A stretch of DNA of 64,000 nt from Knoellia sp. S7-12 (GCF_040518285.1 NZ_CP155449.1:1674001-1738000); one strand, 5' to 3'; counted from the stretch's first letter, positions 26,760 to 36,628 are shown. Notes: generated from the sequence alone by a model not told the origin. Numbers and translations: made by a program.

Positions 26760-27356
26760 GTGGGATTCACTGACTCGGATGCACCTCCGCCCTCGTGGGT
26801 GGAGGTGCGTCCGCGTGCGTCCGCGCCTCCGCCTCCACCGCCGCCTCCGGATGTTGCCGTGGAAGGCGTCGAGCCCAACGCCCACGATTTCGCGCGTCAG
26901 ATCGTGCTGCGACAGCTGACCCACGCCCCGAAGACGCGTGCCCAGCTGGAGCAGGCCCTGGCCAAACGCGACTGTGATCCGAGCGTGGCCGCGACCGTGC
27001 TGGATCGCCTGGAGGAGGTGGGCCTGGTCGACGACGAGGCCTACGCCGGAATGCTCGTGAGGTCGCAACAGGCAGGGCGTGGCCTTGCTCGGCGGGCCCT
27101 GGCACAAAACCTCCGGCAGAAGGGCGTCGCCGACGACGTGGCCGAGTCGGTCCTCGACGAGATCGACCCTGCCGCCGAGGAGGAGCAGGCTCGCGAGCTC
27201 GTCGAGAGGCGGTTGCGGCGACTCCACGGACTCGACGTCATCGTGCAGAAACGCAGGCTCGCCGGCATGCTCGCGCGCAAGGGGTACCCCTCTGAGGTGT
27301 CCATGAGGGTGATCCGTGAGGCCCTCGCAGCCACCCCGGAGCACCACCGAGACTGA
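26760..27356 (+). CDS. recX: regulatory protein RecX
   Basis: The 198-residue RecA modulator caps or inhibits RecA filaments. Three-helix RecX repeats are seen across about residues 45-190 (QLTHAPKTRAQLEQALAKRD, VGLVDDEAYAGM, RGLARRALAQNLRQKGV, and a last repeat with LARKGYPSEV). The first 45 residues are a poorly conserved Pro-rich leader with a run of eight prolines. The GTG at 26760 is the first start after recA; starts further in are possible because the leader is not part of the fold. Confidence 0.92.
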   Translation: MGFTDSDAPPPSWVEVRPRASAPPPPPPPPDVAVEGVEPNAHDFARQIVLRQLTHAPKTRAQLEQALAKRDCDPSVAATVLDRLEEVGLVDDEAYAGMLVRSQQAGRGLARRALAQNLRQKGVADDVAESVLDEIDPAAEEEQARELVERRLRRLHGLDVIVQKRRLAGMLARKGYPSEVSMRVIREALAATPEHHRD

Positions 27357-27428
27357 CCCTGTCGTGCTCTGGTGCGATGGCGTCGTGTGAGCCACCGTTG
27401 AGGCCCAGTCCACACGAAGGGTGGTTCG

Positions 27429-28415
27429 GTGATGGGCGCTGCGGACGAGGCCATGGCCGATCGACGATCCACGCGTCCACGGTGGGTGACTGATGGTGGG
27501 CTCGAGACCGACCTGATCTTTCATCACGGCGTGGATCTGCCCGGTTTCGCCGCCTACCCGCTGCTGGGGACGCCATTGGGCCGGGCGCTGCTCGCGCAGT
27601 ACTACGCCGGTTTTGCCCAGGTCGCCAGCAGGGCGGGTGCGGGTCTGCTCCTCGAGACACCCACCTGGCGAGCCAACCCCGACTGGGTCGAGTCCCTGGG
27701 GGGATCGCGCAGTGACGTTCGGCGGATCAACCTTGAGAGCGTGCTCTTCCTGGCTGGGCTCGCGGAGGTCCTGGTCGCGGATGGGATCGCGCCTCGAGGA
27801 CCCGGCGGCTTCGACGGCAGCGGGCAGGGGCCCGATGTTCGCATCTGCGGTGTGATCGGACCTCGCGGCGACGGGTACCTGCCGGGTGACCGCACGAGCG
27901 CTGAGGAGTTCGGCGACTACCACGCCGCGCAGATCGCGGCGTTCGCTCAGAGCGGGGCGGCGCGGGTCACGGCATACACCTTGACGACGGTCGCCGAGGC
28001 GGTCGGCGTGGTGCAGGCGGGGCGGTCCCATGGCATCGCGATCGCGGTCTCCTTCACCGTCGAGACCGATGGGCGGCTGCCCGACGGCACGCCCCTCGGT
28101 GAAGCCATCGGAGCGCTCCGCCAGCAGGCCCCGCCTGACGACCTCCTCCTCAACTGCGCCCACCCGAGCCACATCGCGGCCGCGTTGACGCCGGATGACG
28201 CCTGGGCCGCACATGTCACGGGGCTCCGTGTCAACGCTTCACGGCAGTCGCACGCCGAGCTCGACGACGCCGCCGAGCTCGACGAAGGTGACATCGCTGA
28301 CCTCGTGAGTGAACACGAGAAACTGGCGTCCCACTTCCCGCGCCTCGACATCATCGGGGGCTGCTGTGGCACCGATGCCAGACACGTGGCCGCCCTGTGG
28401 GGCGTTCAGGCATGA
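27429..28415 (+). CDS. mmuM: homocysteine S-methyltransferase family protein
   Basis: The 328-residue TIM-barrel methyltransferase uses S-methylmethionine or SAM to methylate homocysteine to methionine. Zinc ligands are visible as the Cys of LLNCAHPSH (about residue 239) and the paired cysteines of IGGCCGTDA near the C-terminus; LETDLIFHHG at the N-terminus is typical. The start is GTG at 27429 or the adjoining ATG at 27432. It is separated from recX by 72 nt and convergent with the secreted peptidase-like gene 38 nt downstream. Confidence 0.85.
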   Translation: MMGAADEAMADRRSTRPRWVTDGGLETDLIFHHGVDLPGFAAYPLLGTPLGRALLAQYYAGFAQVASRAGAGLLLETPTWRANPDWVESLGGSRSDVRRINLESVLFLAGLAEVLVADGIAPRGPGGFDGSGQGPDVRICGVIGPRGDGYLPGDRTSAEEFGDYHAAQIAAFAQSGAARVTAYTLTTVAEAVGVVQAGRSHGIAIAVSFTVETDGRLPDGTPLGEAIGALRQQAPPDDLLLNCAHPSHIAAALTPDDAWAAHVTGLRVNASRQSHAELDDAAELDEGDIADLVSEHEKLASHFPRLDIIGGCCGTDARHVAALWGVQA

Positions 28416-28453
28416 CTCGCAGCCAGTCGCGCTGACGCTCGCGACCCCGTGGT

Positions 28454-29797
28454 TCACTGCCTCGCGGCGGCGAGGACGAGTTGGCGCATCTGGGCATTGA
28501 TCGCCGCCCGGTTGGCCTCGAAGGTCGCATTCGTGAGCTCATCCGGCTTGGTGGGGTCAAGACCCTGGAGCACGGGCGTGTGGACGTGGCCACCGGGCAC
28601 GTCGAGCCCCGTCGCGTCGCGAAGAAGAGTGGCGCGATAGGCGATCTCGTTGGACAGGTAGTTGCCGCCACCGCCAGCTCGCGCGAGTGAGCCGGGCGTC
28701 GGCCCGGTGGTCAGGGTCGTGCCGGGGCTGGGGGCTGCGGGACACGAGGTGGTGACCGGCTCCGGGGGAGTGCTGGCCGGGACCTCGGTGACGGTGCGAT
28801 TGTCGTTGACCGGGTAGGGACCGGTGCCCGCAGCGATCATCGCGGCGATGGGATGGGTCGACAAGGTCCACTGCGGCTGTGGTGTCACCGTCGGTGTGCC
28901 CGCGGGGATCGGTGCCATTCCGCGGTAGCAGACGTTCTCGTTGTCGCCGAAGCCTGCGCGCCAGGCACCGTTGAAGTGCTCGAGGTCGATGCGCCCCACC
29001 CGGCCCTGGCTGGTCGTGGCAAAGACGTCGACCTGCTTCTTGCCGGGGCGGAAGTGGGGGAGCAGGGTCTGCTCGACCATGCCGTCCTCGAAGTCGCGCC
29101 ACCGCACGGGGAAGAGGGCAGCCTCGATGCGGATGGGCCCATCAGGGCCCTTGACCGTCAGTCCGTCGAGCGCGAGGGCACTGGCGCCGGACGGGTTGGC
29201 CTGCCGAACGTCCCGGTTGAGGGTGAACGGGTCAAACCCGGTGACGAGAACTCGGGTGATCTTGTCGGCTGCGGGGAAGGCGATGTCTCGCTGACCTCGT
29301 GAGACCCGGTCGAGGTCGTCGATGAGTGACTGTCGCTCGTCGTCACCCACGGTGAAGTCGGGGGACCACTGACGCAGCGCCGCGACCATCGCCAGGCGCG
29401 CCCAGTACAGCGGCCGGTCGTCCCCGGCGCTCAGGGTTCCGCCGGTGTCGACGCGGCCCTGGACCCGGTCCACACCGAGTCGCCAGAGCGCGGCACCGTG
29501 ACCGTCGACGACGGCCCCGGCCACCTCCGGCCCGGACGCCGCGCAGAGAGCTGCCGAGAAGGCCGCCACGGTGTCGTCGAAGCCGCCGCCGACAATGAGC
29601 CGCCCCGCCTCGGACCGCGCCAGGAAGCTCTCCTCGTAGGGGAGGGTCGTCGACGCGTCGAGACACGCTGCACCCTGGGTCGACCCGGAGCCGCTCGATG
29701 CGAGACCGGTCGGCTCGGCCATGGCCGAACCGCTCGCGAGGACTGCCAGTGCGAGCGTCGGGGCAAGGACAGCGGAGTGGCGCAGGCGGATCGGCAT
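28454..29797 (-). CDS. secreted pyroglutamyl-peptidase-like (C15) protein with Ser at the Cys position
   Basis: The 447-residue protein has a clear signal peptide (about residues 1-27, ending SAMA). After a roughly 150-residue N-terminal region that I do not recognise, residues 180-440 resemble peptidase C15: [10 protein letters not shown] at 182-191 and GGHVHTP at 402-408 carrying the active-site His (His406). The segment that normally carries the catalytic cysteine reads NYLSNEIAY (379-387), so the nucleophile position is Ser382. A long Pro/Thr-rich insert (about 335-372) interrupts the domain. It may be inactive, a serine variant, or a binding protein. Confidence 0.65.
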   Translation of the reverse strand: MPIRLRHSAVLAPTLALAVLASGSAMAEPTGLASSGSGSTQGAACLDASTTLPYEESFLARSEAGRLIVGGGFDDTVAAFSAALCAASGPEVAGAVVDGHGAALWRLGVDRVQGRVDTGGTLSAGDDRPLYWARLAMVAALRQWSPDFTVGDDERQSLIDDLDRVSRGQRDIAFPAADKITRVLVTGFDPFTLNRDVRQANPSGASALALDGLTVKGPDGPIRIEAALFPVRWRDFEDGMVEQTLLPHFRPGKKQVDVFATTSQGRVGRIDLEHFNGAWRAGFGDNENVCYRGMAPIPAGTPTVTPQPQWTLSTHPIAAMIAAGTGPYPVNDNRTVTEVPASTPPEPVTTSCPAAPSPGTTLTTGPTPGSLARAGGGGNYLSNEIAYRATLLRDATGLDVPGGHVHTPVLQGLDPTKPDELTNATFEANRAAINAQMRQLVLAAARQ

Positions 29798-29971
29798 GGA
29801 GCTCCTCGAACAGGGCGAGTGTGGCTGGGGTCGTCACGACGCTATGAGGGTTCGCTGCGCCCGGCAACCGGAGCGGTCGACACGCGGTCGAGATGTGGTC
29901 GACAGAACGGGCCAAAGGGCTGGCGGAGGGGCGGTGGGCGACCGTGGGCCAGCACGTACTCTTGGGAGGCG

Positions 29972-31489
29972 ATGAGCGAACTCAAGACCTATGACGTGCG
30001 CACGCACGGGTGCCAGATGAATGTCCACGACTCCGAGCGCCTTGCGGGCCTGCTCGAGACGGCCGGATACGTCGACCTTGCGAGCATCCCCACCGCGGAG
30101 CGCTCCGAGGCCGCGGACGTCGTCGTCTACAACACCTGCGCCGTGCGCGAGAACGCCGACAACAAGCTCTACGGCAACCTCGGTCAGCTCCGTCAGGCCA
30201 AGAACAGCAACCCCGACATGCAGATCGCCGTCGGCGGCTGCATGGCGCAGAAGGACCGCGAGACGATCGTCCAGCGGGCGCCGTGGGTCGACGTCGTCTT
30301 CGGCACCAACAACATCGGCAGCCTCCCGGCGCTCCTTGATCGGGCGCGCCACAACAAGCGCGCCGAGGTCGAGATTCTCGAGTCCCTCGAACGCTTCCCC
30401 TCGACGCTGCCGACACGTCGTGACTCTGCGTATGCCGCATGGGTCTCGATCTCGGTCGGCTGCAACAACACGTGCACGTTCTGCATCGTCCCGAGCCTGC
30501 GCGGCAAGGAGGCCGACCGCCGACCCGGCGAGATCCTCGCCGAGATCCAGGCACTCGTCGATCAGGGCGTCGTCGAGGTGACCCTGCTCGGGCAGAACGT
30601 CAACACCTACGGTGTCGAGTTCGGCGACCGGCTCGCGTTCGGAAAGCTGCTGCGTGCCTGTGGCGAGATCAGCGGCCTGGAGCGAGTGCGCTTTACGAGC
30701 CCGCACCCCGCAGCGTTCACCGACGACGTCATCGCCGCGATGGCGGAGACGCCCAACGTCATGCCGAGCCTGCACATGCCCCTGCAGTCTGGCTCCGACA
30801 AGGTGCTCAAGGACATGCGTCGCTCCTATCGCAGCGCGAAGTTCCTGGGCATCATCGATCGGGTTCGTGAGCTGATCCCCGACGCCGCGATCACGACCGA
30901 CATCATCGTGGGCTTCCCAGGAGAGACCGAGGCGGACTTCGCGCAGACGTTGCGTGTCGTCCAGGAGTCGCGCTTCTCGAACGCCTTCACGTTCCAATAC
31001 TCCATCCGACCCGGCACCCCCGCGGCCACCATGGCCGACCAGGTTCCCAAAGCCGTTGTCCAAGAACGGTTCGAGCGACTCGTCAAGCTTCAGGACGAGA
31101 TGGCCTGGACCGAGAACCGAGCGCTCGAAGGTCGCACGGTCGAGGTGCTCGTCGCACCATCCGAGGGGCGCAAGGACAGTGCGACCGCCCGGATGAGCGG
31201 GCGTGCACGGGACAACCGCCTCGTCCACTTCTCGATCCCTGACGGTGGTGAGGTCCCGCGCCCCGGCGATGTAGTGAGTGTCGACCTCACTTACGGAGCG
31301 CCGCACCACCTCGTGGCCGACGGAGCGCTCCACGGCGGAACGTATGCCGTGCGCCGCACCGCTGGCGGCGACGCCTGGGCGTCCCTCCAGGACGCACCGG
31401 TCCCGGGCAAGCCCGGTGTCAGCCTCGGGATGCCGTCGATCGGCAAGCCGGCCACCGCGGCAGCGATCGCGCCCGCCTGCGGCGCCTGA
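29972..31489 (+). CDS. miaB: tRNA-2-methylthio-N6-dimethylallyladenosine synthase
   Basis: This radical-SAM methylthiotransferase adds the 2-methylthio group to i6A37 of tRNAs reading U-starting codons; it acts after MiaA, encoded downstream. The 505-residue protein has the UPF0004 domain cysteines (THGCQMN, NTCAVRE, GGCMAQ), the radical-SAM motif [11 protein letters not shown] near residue 162, MPLQSGSD, and a TRAM domain. The ATG at 29972 has GGGAGG at 29964-29969. The C-terminal 35 residues are a low-complexity tail. The 174-nt spacer upstream is shared with the divergent C15-like gene. Confidence 0.96.
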   Translation: MSELKTYDVRTHGCQMNVHDSERLAGLLETAGYVDLASIPTAERSEAADVVVYNTCAVRENADNKLYGNLGQLRQAKNSNPDMQIAVGGCMAQKDRETIVQRAPWVDVVFGTNNIGSLPALLDRARHNKRAEVEILESLERFPSTLPTRRDSAYAAWVSISVGCNNTCTFCIVPSLRGKEADRRPGEILAEIQALVDQGVVEVTLLGQNVNTYGVEFGDRLAFGKLLRACGEISGLERVRFTSPHPAAFTDDVIAAMAETPNVMPSLHMPLQSGSDKVLKDMRRSYRSAKFLGIIDRVRELIPDAAITTDIIVGFPGETEADFAQTLRVVQESRFSNAFTFQYSIRPGTPAATMADQVPKAVVQERFERLVKLQDEMAWTENRALEGRTVEVLVAPSEGRKDSATARMSGRARDNRLVHFSIPDGGEVPRPGDVVSVDLTYGAPHHLVADGALHGGTYAVRRTAGGDAWASLQDAPVPGKPGVSLGMPSIGKPATAAAIAPACGA

Positions 31490-31539
31490 CCGGCAGAGCG
31501 GGGTCGGACCAAACGCTGGCGGTTTGCGACAATGGGCAC

Positions 31540-32211
31540 ATGACGATCCGTCCCATCACCATCACCGGCGAGCCGGTGCTCCACCGCCGCGCCGAACCTG
31601 TCGAGGTCATCGACGACGGCATCCGCGAGCTCGTGGTCGACATGTTCGAGACGATGGATGCCGCGCGCGGTGTCGGTCTGGCCGCGCCGCAGGTCGGCGT
31701 GGGACTGCGGATCTTCACGTGGCAGATGGACAATCACGACGACATCCCGCCGCGCGGTGTCGTCATCAACCCGTTCCTCGCGGCGAGCAAGCCGGTGGCC
31801 GGCGACCCAATTCCGGCCGATGAGTCCGAGGGATGCCTGTCGGTGCCGGGGGAGTCCTTCCCACTGCGACGCGGCGAGACGGCGACGCTCACCGGCCTCG
31901 ACATCGAGGGCAATGAGATCTCGTATGCCGCGACGGGCTGGTTCGCGCGCATGTTCCAGCACGAGTACGACCACCTCAACGGGTTCCTCTACGTCGACCG
32001 CCTCCAGGGCAAGTGGGCGCGCAAGGCCAAGAAGGCAGTCAGGGCCAACGAGTGGGGCACACCCGGATTGACCTGGATGCCCGGTCAGGACCGTGACCCC
32101 TTCGGGCATGACGACGTCGATGATGAGAACACAGCCGAGTTCGACAACTACGCCGAAGGCGGTGGGCACGCGGAGGGCCACACCCGGCCCGAGGACGAAC
32201 TTGCCCGCTGA
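31540..32211 (+). CDS. def: peptide deformylase
   Basis: This metalloenzyme removes the N-formyl group from nascent proteins. The 223-residue product has all three deformylase motifs: GVGLAAPQVG (about 44-53), EGCLSVPG (about 102) with the metal-ligand Cys, and QHEYDHLNG (about 139) with the two His ligands and catalytic Glu. The enzyme core ends near residue 165; the last 55-60 residues form an unusual acidic, Gly/His-rich tail. The 3' end overlaps the miaA start by 11 nt. Confidence 0.95.
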   Translation: MTIRPITITGEPVLHRRAEPVEVIDDGIRELVVDMFETMDAARGVGLAAPQVGVGLRIFTWQMDNHDDIPPRGVVINPFLAASKPVAGDPIPADESEGCLSVPGESFPLRRGETATLTGLDIEGNEISYAATGWFARMFQHEYDHLNGFLYVDRLQGKWARKAKKAVRANEWGTPGLTWMPGQDRDPFGHDDVDDENTAEFDNYAEGGGHAEGHTRPEDELAR

Positions 32212-33130
32212 CGACCCACTGGTCGTCGCGGTCGTCGGTCCGACGGCCAGTGGCAAATCGGATCTGGCGCTGCGCGTCGCCGAAACCATCGGTGGTGAGG
32301 TGGTCAGTGCCGACGCCATGCAGCTCTATCGCGGCATGGACATCGGCACGGCCAAGCTGCCAGTGGCGCAGCGGCGCGGTGTGCCCCACCACCAGATCGA
32401 TGTCCTCGACGTCACTGACGAGGCGACCATCGCGCGCTACCAGCGCGAGGCGCGGGATTCGATCGATGACATCCGTGGCCGCGGACTGCGGCCCGTCGTC
32501 GCGGGTGGGTCCGGCCTCTATGTCCGTGCGGCGCTCGACCATCTCGAGATCCCCCCGACCGACCCGGACGTGCGTGCACGCCTCGAGAACGAGGCAGAGG
32601 AGCGAGGGACAGCCGCGACGTATGCCGTGTTGTCCGAACGCGATCCCGATGCGGCGCAGGCGATCGGGCGCCACAACGTGCGTCGGCTCGTGCGCGCCCT
32701 GGAGGTCATCGAGATCACCGGCCGCCCGTTCAGTGCTTCGATGCCCGAGCGGCGGCACCTGCATCCGACCGTGATGATTGGGCTTCGACCGCCGCGCGAG
32801 CTGCTCGACGAGCGCATCGACGCCCGCGTCACCCAGATGTGGCGTGATGGCCTCATCGAAGAGGTCAAGGGCCTTGTGCCACAGGGGATTCGCTCGGGTC
32901 GCACAGCATCGCGAGCGTTGGGCTATGCGCAGGCCCTGGCCGAGATCGACGGCACGATGACGCAGGCGCAGGCACAGGCTGAGACGGCCCAGCTGACCCG
33001 CCGTTACGCACGACGTCAGGAGTCCTGGTTCCGCCCGGATCCGCGCATCCTGTGGTTCGACCCGAGCGCCGACACCGGACTTGACGACGCTCTGACCCAC
33101 GTCGAGCAGGCGATCGCGGACAATGGGTGA
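32201..33130 (+). CDS. miaA: tRNA dimethylallyltransferase
   Basis: This enzyme transfers the dimethylallyl group from DMAPP to A37 of tRNA. The 309-residue protein has the P-loop GPTASGKS close to the N-terminus, DAMQLYRGMDIGTAKL, and the substrate motif VAGGSGLYVRA. The start is inferred as TTG at 32201, because that places the P-loop at the usual distance from the N-terminus; GAGGACG lies just before it, within the 3' end of def. It overlaps dapF by 8 nt. Together with miaB it completes the ms2i6A pathway in this window. Confidence 0.93.
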   Translation: MPADDPLVVAVVGPTASGKSDLALRVAETIGGEVVSADAMQLYRGMDIGTAKLPVAQRRGVPHHQIDVLDVTDEATIARYQREARDSIDDIRGRGLRPVVAGGSGLYVRAALDHLEIPPTDPDVRARLENEAEERGTAATYAVLSERDPDAAQAIGRHNVRRLVRALEVIEITGRPFSASMPERRHLHPTVMIGLRPPRELLDERIDARVTQMWRDGLIEEVKGLVPQGIRSGRTASRALGYAQALAEIDGTMTQAQAQAETAQLTRRYARRQESWFRPDPRILWFDPSADTGLDDALTHVEQAIADNG

Positions 33131-34046
33131 CATGACCGCCGAGCCGCGCTCCACCAAGGTGCTGCGCTTCACCAAAGGACACGGGACCGAGAACGACTTC
33201 GTGCTGCTGCCCGATGTCGATGACCGCCTCGACCTCGACGCCGACCTGGTCCGGCGCCTCGCTGACCGGCAGGCCGGGATCGGTGGTGACGGTGTCATCC
33301 GCGTTGTCCCCACTGCATCGGCCGACGACCAGGCCGTGCGTGCCCTGGCCGATCGTGCTCCGTGGTTCATGGACTACCGCAACGCTGACGGTTCGGTCGC
33401 GGAGATGTGCGGCAACGGCACGAGAGTCTTTGCGGCATACCTGCGTCGTGAAGGACTCGAGACGGCAGACGAGTTCGAGATCGCGACACGTGGTGGCGTC
33501 AAGGGCATCCGCTTCGAGGGCGACGGCGAGAACGCAGTGATCGCCACCAACATGGGGCTGTGGCGCTTCCTCGACCCCGCCAGGGCTGAGGCAGACGGAT
33601 TCGACTCCCTGGTGTTGCTCCGTGATCGACCGCTGGCAGAGGACCCCTGGTCGGCCCTGTCGGTCGACATGGGCAACCCCCACACGGTCGTCGCGCTGCC
33701 GGGGCCCGTTGATCTAGCAGGCCTCGACCTGTTCCACGCGCCCGAGGTCCGGCCGGTGCCGCCCCACGGCACCAACGTCGAGTTCGTCCGCGTTGTCGGC
33801 ACCGGCCACATCGCGATGCGGGTCCACGAGCGCGGGGTCGGCGAGACCCGCTCCTGTGGCACCGGCGTCTGCGCAGCGGCGCTGGCCACGAGCTTCTGGG
33901 CAGGTGACGCCGAGCCGACCCAGGACTGGACGGTCGACGTCCCTGGCGGTCGACTGCGCGTGCGCGGGCTGCCCGGGCACGAGGTCGAGCTCGCCGGGCC
34001 AGCAGCCCTCATCGCCGACGGCACTGTGGACCTCTCCGCTCTCTGA
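33123..34046 (+). CDS. dapF: diaminopimelate epimerase
   Basis: This enzyme converts LL- to meso-diaminopimelate, feeding lysine and peptidoglycan synthesis. The 307-residue protein has the two catalytic cysteines in symmetric motifs: DGSVAEMCGNGTR (about residue 98) and RSCGTGVCAAAL (about 245). GTENDFVLL near the N-terminus is typical. A second ATG at 33132 is an alternative start. It overlaps miaA, as in the standard actinobacterial miaA-dapF-hflX order. Confidence 0.95.
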   Translation: MGDMTAEPRSTKVLRFTKGHGTENDFVLLPDVDDRLDLDADLVRRLADRQAGIGGDGVIRVVPTASADDQAVRALADRAPWFMDYRNADGSVAEMCGNGTRVFAAYLRREGLETADEFEIATRGGVKGIRFEGDGENAVIATNMGLWRFLDPARAEADGFDSLVLLRDRPLAEDPWSALSVDMGNPHTVVALPGPVDLAGLDLFHAPEVRPVPPHGTNVEFVRVVGTGHIAMRVHERGVGETRSCGTGVCAAALATSFWAGDAEPTQDWTVDVPGGRLRVRGLPGHEVELAGPAALIADGTVDLSAL

Positions 34047-34094
34047 CGCGCGCTCCGGGTGCGATACCGGCGAGTCACTCCTAGCGTGAGGGAC

Positions 34095-35924
34095 ATGAGA
34101 ACTCCCACGACCGTCCTCGCCCTCGTTGCTGCCGGAGGGGTGGCCGCAGCACTCGCGGTCCCTGCGGTGGCAGCGCCAGACCCGACTCGAGGTGGGCCAC
34201 CACCAGTCGGCCACGAGCTCCCCAAGGTTCCGGTGATGACCGGCGGCGGGGGAGCAGTCGCCTCAGTGGACCCCATCGCCTCGCAGGTGGGCATCGACAT
34301 CCTCGAGAAGGGCGGCACTGCAGCCGACGCTGCCGTGGCCACCGCTGCGGCCGTCGCCACCGTCGAGCCCTACTCGTCGGGCATCGGAGGTGGAGGGTTC
34401 TTCGTCCACTACGACGCGCAGACCAGGAAGGTCACGACCCTCGACGGTCGGGAGACGGCCCCGGCGACGTTCCACGAGAAGGTGTTCCTGAAGCCGGACG
34501 GCACCCCGATGGACTTCAATACGGTCGTCAACTCGGGTCTCTCCGTGGGCGCCCCGGGCACGCCGGCCACCTGGGACGCGGCCCTGCGGACCTACGGGTC
34601 GATGAGCCTGAACCAGATCCTCAAGCCGGCCGAAGAGATCGCCCGCAAGGGCTTCGTCGTCGACCAGACCTTCCACCAGGACACGCTCGACAACGCCAAG
34701 CGGTTCTCGATGTTCCCCGCGACGGCGGCGATCTACCTGCCCGGTGGCGCGCCCATCCCGGTCGGCGGCGTGCAGCGCAACCCCGACCTCGCCAAGGCCT
34801 ACCGTGAACTGCGCACCCACGGCATTGCCTCGCTCCACACCGGCCGCATGGGTGCCGCTCTCGTCAAGGAGGTCCAGAACCCGACCACGGCACCTGGCCT
34901 GACGGTCCCCAAGGGGCAACTCACGGCAGCAGACCTCGCGGCATACAGGGTCAGGCCCAAGGCTCCGACGCACACCGAGCACAAGGGCTTCGACGTCTAC
35001 GGCATGGACACCCCGAGCAGCGGTGGTATCGCGGTCTCCGAGATCCTCAACCTGCTCGAGTCCTTCGAGGAGCGCACGGGACGATCCGTCGCCAGCCTGT
35101 CCGAGGCGGAGTACCTCCACTGGTTCAGCGAGGCCTCGGCCATGGCGTTCGCCGACCGCAACCGCTACATCGGCGACGTCGCCGGCGTGCCGACCGCAGA
35201 GCTCACCTCGCAGGGGTTCGCTGACGAACGCTCCTGCCTCTTCGACCCGGCCAAGGCGCAGAAGCGTCCGGTTCCCTTCGGCTCACCTGACGGCAACTAT
35301 GACGGTGAGTGCGTCCCCGCTGGCACGTCGATCCTCCCGAAGGACGGCCAGTCGACGACGTCGCTCACGGTCACCGACAAGTGGGGTGACGTCGTCACCT
35401 ACACGCTCACGATCGAGCAGTACGGCGGCTCCGGCATCGTCGTCCCGGGCTGGGGCTACCTGCTCAACAACGAGCTCACCGACTTCAACTTCGCGCCGAC
35501 GACACCCGGCGTCCCGGACCCGAACCTGCCTGGTGCCGGCAAGCGCCCGCGCAGCTCGATGAGCCCGTCGATCATCCTCAAGGACGGCAAGCCCTACCTG
35601 ACCGCTGGGAGCCCCGGTGGCGCGACGATCATCACGACGGTCGCGCAGATCATCGCTGGAGTCGTCGATCGTGAACTCCCGGTCGATGACGCAGTGGCTG
35701 CGCCGCGACTCTCGTCACGCAACGGCGCCGAGGAGGCCGAGACGGCAATCTTCTCCACCGCGATCGGTGCTGAGCTGAGCGCCAAGGGTCACGTGCTGCG
35801 TCACCGTCCGGTCATCGGCAACGGCACCGCGATCCGCAGCCTCTCTCCGTCGCTGTGGACAGCAGCCGCCGAGCCGACCCGACGTGGTGGCGGCTCGGCC
35901 ATGGTGGTCGACCCGCAGGACTGA
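34095..35924 (+). CDS. ggt: gamma-glutamyltransferase (secreted)
   Basis: This Ntn-hydrolase cleaves gamma-glutamyl bonds of glutathione-like peptides and transfers the glutamyl group. The 609-residue precursor has a signal peptide (about residues 1-27, ending AVAA). The large subunit contains GGNA-like GGGGAVASVDP and GIGGGGFF. The autoprocessing nucleophile Thr lies in the QSTTSLTVTDKWGD segment (about residue 422), followed by the small subunit with RPRSSMSPSI and GSPGG. ATG 34095 with GAGGGAC upstream is chosen over an earlier frame opening. A long hairpin follows the stop. Confidence 0.92.
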   Translation: MRTPTTVLALVAAGGVAAALAVPAVAAPDPTRGGPPPVGHELPKVPVMTGGGGAVASVDPIASQVGIDILEKGGTAADAAVATAAAVATVEPYSSGIGGGGFFVHYDAQTRKVTTLDGRETAPATFHEKVFLKPDGTPMDFNTVVNSGLSVGAPGTPATWDAALRTYGSMSLNQILKPAEEIARKGFVVDQTFHQDTLDNAKRFSMFPATAAIYLPGGAPIPVGGVQRNPDLAKAYRELRTHGIASLHTGRMGAALVKEVQNPTTAPGLTVPKGQLTAADLAAYRVRPKAPTHTEHKGFDVYGMDTPSSGGIAVSEILNLLESFEERTGRSVASLSEAEYLHWFSEASAMAFADRNRYIGDVAGVPTAELTSQGFADERSCLFDPAKAQKRPVPFGSPDGNYDGECVPAGTSILPKDGQSTTSLTVTDKWGDVVTYTLTIEQYGGSGIVVPGWGYLLNNELTDFNFAPTTPGVPDPNLPGAGKRPRSSMSPSIILKDGKPYLTAGSPGGATIITTVAQIIAGVVDRELPVDDAVAAPRLSSRNGAEEAETAIFSTAIGAELSAKGHVLRHRPVIGNGTAIRSLSPSLWTAAAEPTRRGGGSAMVVDPQD

Positions 35925-35931
35925 TAACCCT

Positions 35932-35983
35932 CGCCTTGTGTGCCTCAGAGCGGGCTCTGGCCCCTTATGAGGCACACAAGGCG
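35932..35983. terminator. long hairpin between ggt and the RsmC-like gene
   Basis: The arms are perfect 16-nt sequences (35932-35947 and 35968-35983) around a 20-nt loop that itself contains GAGC-GG-GCTC. It lies exactly between two convergent genes and abuts the stop codon of the minus-strand gene, so a bidirectional terminator is likely. No T-tract is present. Its left arm plus loop start is closely similar to the hairpin at 57783-57832. Confidence 0.75.
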
Positions 35984-36607
35984 TCAGGCCTTGTCGACCC
36001 GCAGGACGCGAAAGCCCTTGTTCGTCGCAAAGCGGGCACACGGCATACCCAGGTCTGCTTCGATCCAGCGCTGCAGGCTGTCCGAACCGAGGTTCCGCTG
36101 CACGACGAGGTATGCCGTGCCGCTGGGTGCCAGGCGCGGCAGCCACAGCCGCAGGAGGTCATGCAGGGCGGCTTTGCCGATACGGATCGGTGGGTTGGAC
36201 CAGATGAGGTCGTATGCCGCGTTCTTGTCGACAGCGTCCGGCGTCACCGCGCGGACGTGGCCGAGTCCGAGGGCAGCAGCATTGCGGTTGGTGAGGTCCA
36301 CGCTGCGTTCGTTGACGTCGACGCCAAGGACGTCCGAGTGCTCGGAGAGCAGGCCGAGAGTCAGCGCGATCGGACCCCAGCCGCAGCCCACGTCGAGAAA
36401 TCGGCCGGAGGGTGGGGGATCGGGCACCTCGTCGAAGAGGACTGCGGTGCCCTTGTCGACTCCCCCGGGGCTGAAGATGCCGGGCGCGACCTCGACCGTG
36501 AGCGTGCGACCGGCGAGCGTGACGGTCAAAGGGCGGCGTTCATCCGGGCTCGCTGGGGAGGCCGTGAAGTAGTGGTCCCCCGAATCCGTTCGCCCCGAGT
36601 CGGTCAT
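35984..36607 (-). CDS. class I SAM methyltransferase, RsmC-like
   Basis: The 207-residue protein is of the small RsmC/RlmG-like type, as in 16S rRNA G1207 N2-methyltransferases. It has the SAM-binding motif FLDVGCGWGPIAL (about residues 68-80), VDVNERSVDLTNRNA and the amino-methylating NPPIR motif (DLIWSNPPIRIGK). The exact rRNA target is inferred. The ATG at 36607 lies only 21 nt from the divergent hflX start. It is convergent with ggt. Confidence 0.85.
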   Translation of the reverse strand: MTDSGRTDSGDHYFTASPASPDERRPLTVTLAGRTLTVEVAPGIFSPGGVDKGTAVLFDEVPDPPPSGRFLDVGCGWGPIALTLGLLSEHSDVLGVDVNERSVDLTNRNAAALGLGHVRAVTPDAVDKNAAYDLIWSNPPIRIGKAALHDLLRLWLPRLAPSGTAYLVVQRNLGSDSLQRWIEADLGMPCARFATNKGFRVLRVDKA

Positions 36608-36628
36608 AGGTGAGACCCTAGACGGAAC

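Noticed and set aside
25731..28214. An 827-codon open frame antisense to recA, recX and the homocysteine methyltransferase gene
   Set aside because: It spans three well-supported genes and their spacers, has no ribosome binding site or recognisable domain, and reflects stop-codon scarcity at about 70% G+C.
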